A stretch of 64,000 nt of DNA from Brachionus koreanus (taxonomy: Eukaryota > Rotifera > Eurotatoria > Ploima > Brachionidae): positions 53,428-117,427 of the forward strand of contig PJRA01000160.1 of the NCBI GenBank assembly GCA_016987375.1, written 5' to 3'. This document shows positions 56,935-64,000 of this stretch, one piece after another (positions within the stretch are counted from its first letter, which is position 1; the number at the start of each line of letters is the position of its first letter). The notes below the pieces were generated by a model. It did not search any database, was not told where the DNA came from, and saw only the letters and a program-made list of their open reading frames with translations. The position numbers were made by a program, and so were the translations under genes.

Positions 56935-57172
56935 ATTTAAAAATAAAATTAAAACTCATTTAATGTATAAAAAAGAATGATTAAAAATTAATAAAATAAT
57001 AAGATGGTTTTTTAAAAATTTTATTTAATCAATAAATTACTGGACACATTTTTTTAATTGAATTATTTTAATCCTAAGTTAAATTAAAATAAAAATGAGT
57101 TGATTTGAGAAAAAAAAATGAAAAATTGAAGCGTAAATTTAACGGTAAATGATTAAAACAAAATTATGAATT

Positions 57173-57832
<660 letters not shown>

Positions 57833-59219
57833 AATTTTAATTTGTTATAAATTCTATCTATTAAAGACACTAAGTATATTTTTGATCATTGAGGTAGAAA
57901 TGTTTAAAATATCCTCTTAGTAAAAAAGTAATGAAATGGTTTTATTTATATTTTATTGTATGCTTACACATAACTACTATATTTTCAACTAGTTCGTAAA
58001 ATAAAAATGCAATCTAGTTCGTAAAATAAAAATTTACATCAAAAATTTCATTTAATCAAAGCAAATCTAATGTTATTTTTTCTGTATTTAATTTTAATAT
58101 GTTAATGATTATTTACTTAAATTAAATCATATTTTTTTGAATTTACCTAAATTTAAATGAAAAATCTTTTTGTCTAAAATAAAGATTCTAGTTAATAATT
58201 TGATGAATTTATTATCTGTTGAAAAATTAAGAAAAACATAAACACTCTTCTTCTAACCCAAGCAACCCTTTTCCGAAAAATATGATAAACACACATTATT
58301 TTATGATATCTCATGTAAAAAATCGTGGAAAAGAATTTTTTAATCGCAAAATATCCTTAGTTAAGTTTGATGAATGATAATTTATGAAAAAGTTGATTAA
58401 CAAAACTTTTTTAAATTATTTTGATTTAAAAAAAAAATAATATTTTGATTTGAGAAAAATAGTTTTCAATTGTTCAAATGATATGAGACAAAATAATTAT
58501 GATTTAACTTTGTTTTTTTGCTTAAATTTTCTTTCTTTCTTTGCAAATTTAAAATCACATATATGAAATTGCTAAAAATAACAAATTAATTATTAGATAC
58601 TTAAAGCAATATGATTTTTTTTATATTAATGCACTAAAAATTAGCTAAAAAAATAAGCCCTTAAGGAGAATCTTGGTACTAGGTATAACGTCAACCTGAG
58701 GGTTCCAAGCCTCAAATCCACATTTTTTAAGTTTCTTCATTTTCTACCAATATCAGTTTTGAATTTTAGTTCTTTGAAGTTTTTTTTTATATTTTTAAAC
58801 TTTCGTTTCTTAATACATAAAGATCTATTTGTTTTTGAAATAAATCAAAAATTTTTAACTTGACAAATAAAATATTTTCATAGTTTCATAGTTTAACATT
58901 TATATTATAGCAGTATTAGTTTTTTTAAACCATTTATTTATTTGTTTTGTGTACCGAGCTTATGCTCCTTCAGATTAAAAAAAAAATAAATAAACAATAA
59001 AAATCAAAATAGAGTTAAATAAAATAAAATATAGTAAAAATAATTTTTAAAAAATAGAAAAATAGTAGAAATAGATATAATGGAATAGAAAATTATAGGA
59101 TGCGTTACATGTGATTAATTATCTGATGTATCAGGGAAAAAATTAGAAATAGTTAAGTAGCAATTACACAATGGAGTAGGATATTTGATATATCTTGATT
59201 CGAAAACTTTTATATTCTT
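57833..59219. other. Noncoding
   Basis: No gene. Less AT-rich stretch at 58670-58735 (GAGGGTTCCAAGCCTCAAAT) may be a relic of a tRNA-derived repeat, but no A box is convincing. Confidence 0.4.
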
Positions 59220-60175
59220 CCACCAGTCTGACAAATAATGGAATAGAATGATATGACTTTTAAACAGAAATTTTCATTTTCCATTTGAAAAGCCATTGCT
59301 CAACTTCCTTAAGGTATTTATTGATTATATCATTGAGGTTTCCTTCCTTATTAAAAATGAAAAAAGTAGCCAAATCGTCTGCAAAAAGAAGGGAATATTG
59401 GCAATTTGTTTTATCTCTTTTTGGTATGTCATTGATGAAAATACTAAAAAGAAGTGGGCTAATTACTGATCCTTGTGGTACCCCTGCTTTTATTGTAACC
59501 ATCCTTTTATTGTACTTTTAAGTAACCATCTACATTTACTTGGAATCAAGAAATGATTTAATCCAGAAAATAAGATAGGGGGGTAGATTTATCTTGATTA
59601 ATTTATAAATAAGTCCGTCATGCCAGACTCTGTCAAAAGCTTTAGAAATGTCAAAATAAAGACAACAGACCTTTTTTTTCTGTTAAAAGACTCTACTACC
59701 TTTTGAATTAAGAAGTATAGATCGTCTGCCGTTCGCCTATGTTTCCTAAATCCTGACTTCTCATTAATAAGTATGTTATTCCTCTCAAGAAAATTATAGA
59801 TTCTTGAGTAAACAATACGTTCGAGTAATTTCCCGAGACAACTTGTCATACTAATAGGACGATAGTCAGAAGGGTCCTGGCATGTAGAAGTTTTCTTTGG
59901 TATCATGCTTGCTATTTTCCAGGATTTTGGAACTTTACCTAGTTCCAAACTCATGTTAAAAAGTTGACTTATTTCAGCTAAGACTTCATAAGAAAGGTTT
60001 TTAACATAAGATTGTGAACACGATCTAGTCCGTGCCCTGCAACCTCTTTTAGCTTTTTTAAAGAACCTATTATTTTTGAAGGAGTGATAGGCTCTTTTAG
60101 CTTATTAGATACCTTATTTTTTTAAAAAGTTTGAAATTCCATCTGTTATTTCAGAGTCATTCTCAGATATGACAA
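59220..60175 (-). mobile_element. LINE reverse-transcriptase fragment, frameshifted
   Basis: Minus-strand order from 60175: NKLKEPITPSKIIGSLKK, AGHGLDRVHNLMLK, then MSLELGKVPKSWKIASM, DPSDYRPISMTSCLGKLLE, NEKSGFRKHRRTADDLYF and, in another frame, AGVPQGSVISPLLFSIFIND and YSLLFADDLATFF (RT catalytic box). Typical non-LTR RT domain with several frame changes, so inactive. Same family as 44288-44566. Confidence 0.85.
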
Positions 60176-60185
60176 AAACCGGCAA

Positions 60186-60407
60186 AGTAAAATTTTTGAT
60201 CAAATTTCATTTTTCAAAAATGATCAAAACATTTTAAATGCGCAATTAAATTTCATCGCAGATTTTTGAATTTTTGTAACATTTCAAAGCTTTATTTTAA
60301 GATTTTTGAAAAAGGCTTGTAATTTCTAAAAATGCATTGAAATTTAATTGCGCATTTAAAATGTTTTGATCATTTTTGAAAAATGAAATTTGATCAAAAA
60401 TTTTACT
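60186..60407. repeat. Perfect 70-bp inverted repeat
   Basis: Left arm 60186-60255 and right arm 60338-60407 are exact reverse complements, with an 82-base spacer. The arm begins AGTAAAATTTTTGATCAAAT and includes AAATGCGCAATT. No ORF. It would form a long RNA or DNA hairpin. Likely a foldback/MITE-type element or a recent inverted duplication. Confidence 0.9.
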
Positions 60408-62437
60408 ATGCCCAAAAACCATTACCAACGCGAAAATTTAAATTAATTTAGTCAATCTTTGCTTTAGCAAGTCTTTTCTTAATGTCTCTTTGTGCTCCCA
60501 TTGCTGTACTAATGGGGCTTCCTAAGTATGTACTAAACGAGTTCTTTGACTCGTTTGAAATAAATTCAACAAAAATCTAATATCATGTGAAGATTGTGAA
60601 ATAAGTCAAAATTTTGAAACTTATTATCTTTGAAAAAAATTTTAAATTTAAAACATCTTTTCGATTCCAAAGAAAATGGCTCTAAATTATCCTATGTCTA
60701 TAAACAAACGGTGCTCTCATGTTTAGTCTTAAGCGTTTTAATGTTTTAAATCAATTATTTTAGAATCCCATTTTAGTAAAATATGCTAAAAAAAATCAAA
60801 AATAAGATAACAATTAGTATAAACCGTTCTTAAAAATTGGTTAAACAGTGTTTAATAAAAAGAATACCAAAAAAGGCCCTTCAATGTAGGAAGACCAGCG
60901 TAGCATGGAGGTCGTAAGGTAGGAAGACCAGCAGTAGCATGGAGGTCAATAATCATGAAAGAACTCACCGAAATGGGAATGACAAAAAAAAAATTTTAAA
61001 ATAAAATAAAATTTTAAAAACAATTAACTTTTTTGAATTGGTTAACTTTCAGGACCTGATGCCAAAATAAATGTGAAAACTAGAATTTTTAATTTTGGCT
61101 ATACTGATATATTTTTGGATATAGAATTTACATATTATGTTAGTTTTAAAAAAATATCAAATTTCAAAATTAGATGTTCAGGTCCAAAATGTCTTTTTTG
61201 CCACTATTCGATTTAAAAGAATATGCCATTAAATGATTTAATTTAAAGGTTCTTAAAAATCGAACAATTAAGCTATATATACATTTTTAGCAAATTTGTG
61301 TTATTTAAATTGTATCTAATTTGCTTTTAATCTTGACATATAAATCATACTAATATGCTTCGATTTTAAAAAGTTAGTTTCAAATTTATTCAATATTAAG
61401 ATTATTAGAATTAATTACTAAAGATTAATTTAGGTTCCCAAATTAATTTAAGAACAATTTTATTTATTGATATTCAATATAATTAAAACAGAGCAAAATT
61501 GTGTAAATTGTAGCAAATACAAAAAATTTTTTGATCGTATACAAAAATAACTAAAACTTTTTTTTTTGATCCCACATGTCTCCTGAGTTTTCTTTTGGCT
61601 AATTGCTTACTGTTTTCTTCTACATCCTGATATTTTTTAGAGCAGACTACCTGACTAAATAATCCTTTGATTATTTAAGACCTTTCACCGCTACTCAGGC
61701 ATTAAACGATTTAGTTAATGGTTGAGTTTCATTATACTGACGTTTTAAAACATTTGTTATAGCTAGAACAACACTTTCTTTCTATTTGAATGTTGATTTT
61801 GATGTCATTAAAGATATAAAGTTCTTAAAAAATTACTATTTAATATCTTTTTAACAAAAAATTAAAATTTTAATAACTTGAACGAGAGCTTACAACAATA
61901 ACGTGATCAAACTCTTAATATTTTGAGGTAATTATTTTAACCATCAGGATATTAATGTCATTTATTGATAATCTTGGAGAGTCTCCATCTTGATCATTAG
62001 TTTTTTGCTGAGACCATTTGTTAATTATGTTATTGATAATTAAAAATTTAAAAATAACCCTGTTTTCAATAATTTTTGTTGTTTTAAATAAATTTTACGA
62101 AATAATTTAGTTGAAAATATTTTTTTTTAAATTTTATAACTTTCTTTTCTTAATACATACTTAATAAGATCTAGTTGTTTTTAAAATAAATCAAAAATTT
62201 CAAACTTGACAAATAAAATCATTTTATTGAGATATTTTTTTATTCATATTTTAAATTTTGTTTCAATAAATTAAATTACAGGATAAAAACGCTTAGCCAA
62301 TTAATTAAAATAATTTGATTAAATTAAATTTTATTTTTAAATTAGCAAAAAAAATAATATTTATATATTGAAACTATTTAGACAATGAAAAAAAAAAATT
62401 CGTAGAAATTTCGCGTCCCTCTCAAAAGTTAAATTAT
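60408..62437. other. Noncoding with a short tandem duplication
   Basis: No gene. Two near-identical units of 28 and 29 bases (GTAGGAAGACCAGC.GTAGCA type) at 60886-60913 and 60919-60947; they resemble the LINE 3' end near 40650 (GCAGGAAGACTAACGTAATC). The remainder is AT-rich. Confidence 0.45.
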
Positions 62438-63109
<672 letters not shown>

Positions 63110-64000
63110 TTTTGCTTTGAATAATTTTTATATTATGTATTTGATCTAAATTAATCGATAAAAAATATTAAGAATACATGTTTATGTTATCTGGAAACGA
63201 ACAAGACCTAATAGAAGGTTAAAATGATTAAGTTTAAATACTCGTTTTTGTGATGAAATTGTTTTCCAGTGAGATTCTAATGAGTTAATTTTGTAATTTT
63301 TTTTATGAAAATATTGCAATCTAATACCCAAAATTTCTAAATGCAAGTATTGCAACTCGCTATTTTTGCTTTCAATTAAAAAATGCGTGCTTTGCTCTCT
63401 ACAAGACTAAGTTAAAGGACATATTTAGTTGCAGTTTTAGTGCTTGAGCCAAATGTTTTAGTCAACTTGCTATTTTAACCTAATCATCGCAGTTAAGACC
63501 CTAACTATCTTTACATTACATTCGACAGTGCTTTAGTTTAGTCTTTTTTGCATCCGACTGACACCGTGGCGATATTTTAGGCTCCAAGTCTAAATTGTCT
63601 AGCTGGTCCTAGTTTTTTTGTGATAAACGAAAAAATTTCTTATGTTTTAAAAAAAAATTGAGAAAATAATATTAAATGCTTTCTTAGAACATACTAGAAC
63701 TTTTTTAACATATTATTATGCTTTGCTCGATTAGAAAATAAGAAACTTAGTTACGTTGGTACATGCGTTTCGATTTTAGTTTGCATAATCCATTGCTAAA
63801 TAACTGATATAATAACAACTAACCCTTATTTCTATCTCATCATCTCATACCTTTAGACTCTATTTATTAGGCATAGTAGATTTAAGACTAGACAAAAAAA
63901 AAATCTAAATATTAATAAATTATAAATACATATTTTAATAAATACCATTTTTTTTTGGAATGTAAAGCTAGTTAAAATAGCTGATACATATTCAAGTAAA
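63110..64000. other. Noncoding to window end
   Basis: No gene recognised. Presumably includes the promoter of UBE2D copy 2. Confidence 0.4.

Overview
This is an AT-rich window (roughly three quarters A+T by eye) from a metazoan nuclear genome. The evidence is orthologues of gamma-secretase subunit PEN-2, a CSRNP/AXUD1 nuclear protein, UBE2D ubiquitin-conjugating enzymes and CRMP/dihydropyrimidinase, all with GT-AG introns, most only 50-66 bases long, together with many decayed retroelements. The compact introns and base composition suit a small protostome such as a monogonont rotifer, but nothing here fixes the phylum.

Layout. 1-4.4 kb: a LINE remnant, then a CRMP-like gene (minus) that lacks the metal-binding HxH. 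6.1-37.2 kb: five copies (A-, B-, C+, D+, E-) of an unrecognised Gly/Ser/Ala-rich, proline-rich protein with two C-terminal EF-hands, each with one intron at the same codon. Between A and B lies a decayed retroelement split by a 3.7 kb DNA transposon, which carries a transposase (minus) and a BEN-domain gene (plus). Between C and D are a 720-residue single-exon gene (ubiquitin-interacting-like helices, ASANATG repeats, an ADP-ribosyltransferase-like C-terminal part) and a broken Ig-domain gene resembling Sidestep. Between D and E are LINE fragments. 38.0-39.9 kb: a second CRMP/dihydropyrimidinase gene (minus) with a full set of catalytic residues. 40.6-44.6 kb: LINEs and an 874-base assembly gap. 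45.0-50.5 kb: a secreted Asn/Gln-rich protein, the CSRNP homologue, palindromes, a tRNA-derived SINE and a small BAG1-like ubiquitin-like protein. 51.7-56 kb: MITE-like repeats and two unrecognised small proteins. 56.5-63.1 kb: PEN-2 and two UBE2D genes separated by a LINE and a perfect 70-bp inverted repeat.

The strongest theme is recent sequence exchange between paralogues. Three unrelated families (CRMP/DPYS pair, EF-hand quintet, UBE2D pair) each show near-identical blocks with sharp edges, embedded in clearly diverged sequence, and with introns homogenised in two of the three. This looks like ectopic gene conversion, although assembly or haplotype effects must be excluded. The genes do not form a shared pathway, beyond a loose ubiquitin theme (UBE2D x2, a ubiquitin-like protein, UIM-like helices) that may be coincidence.
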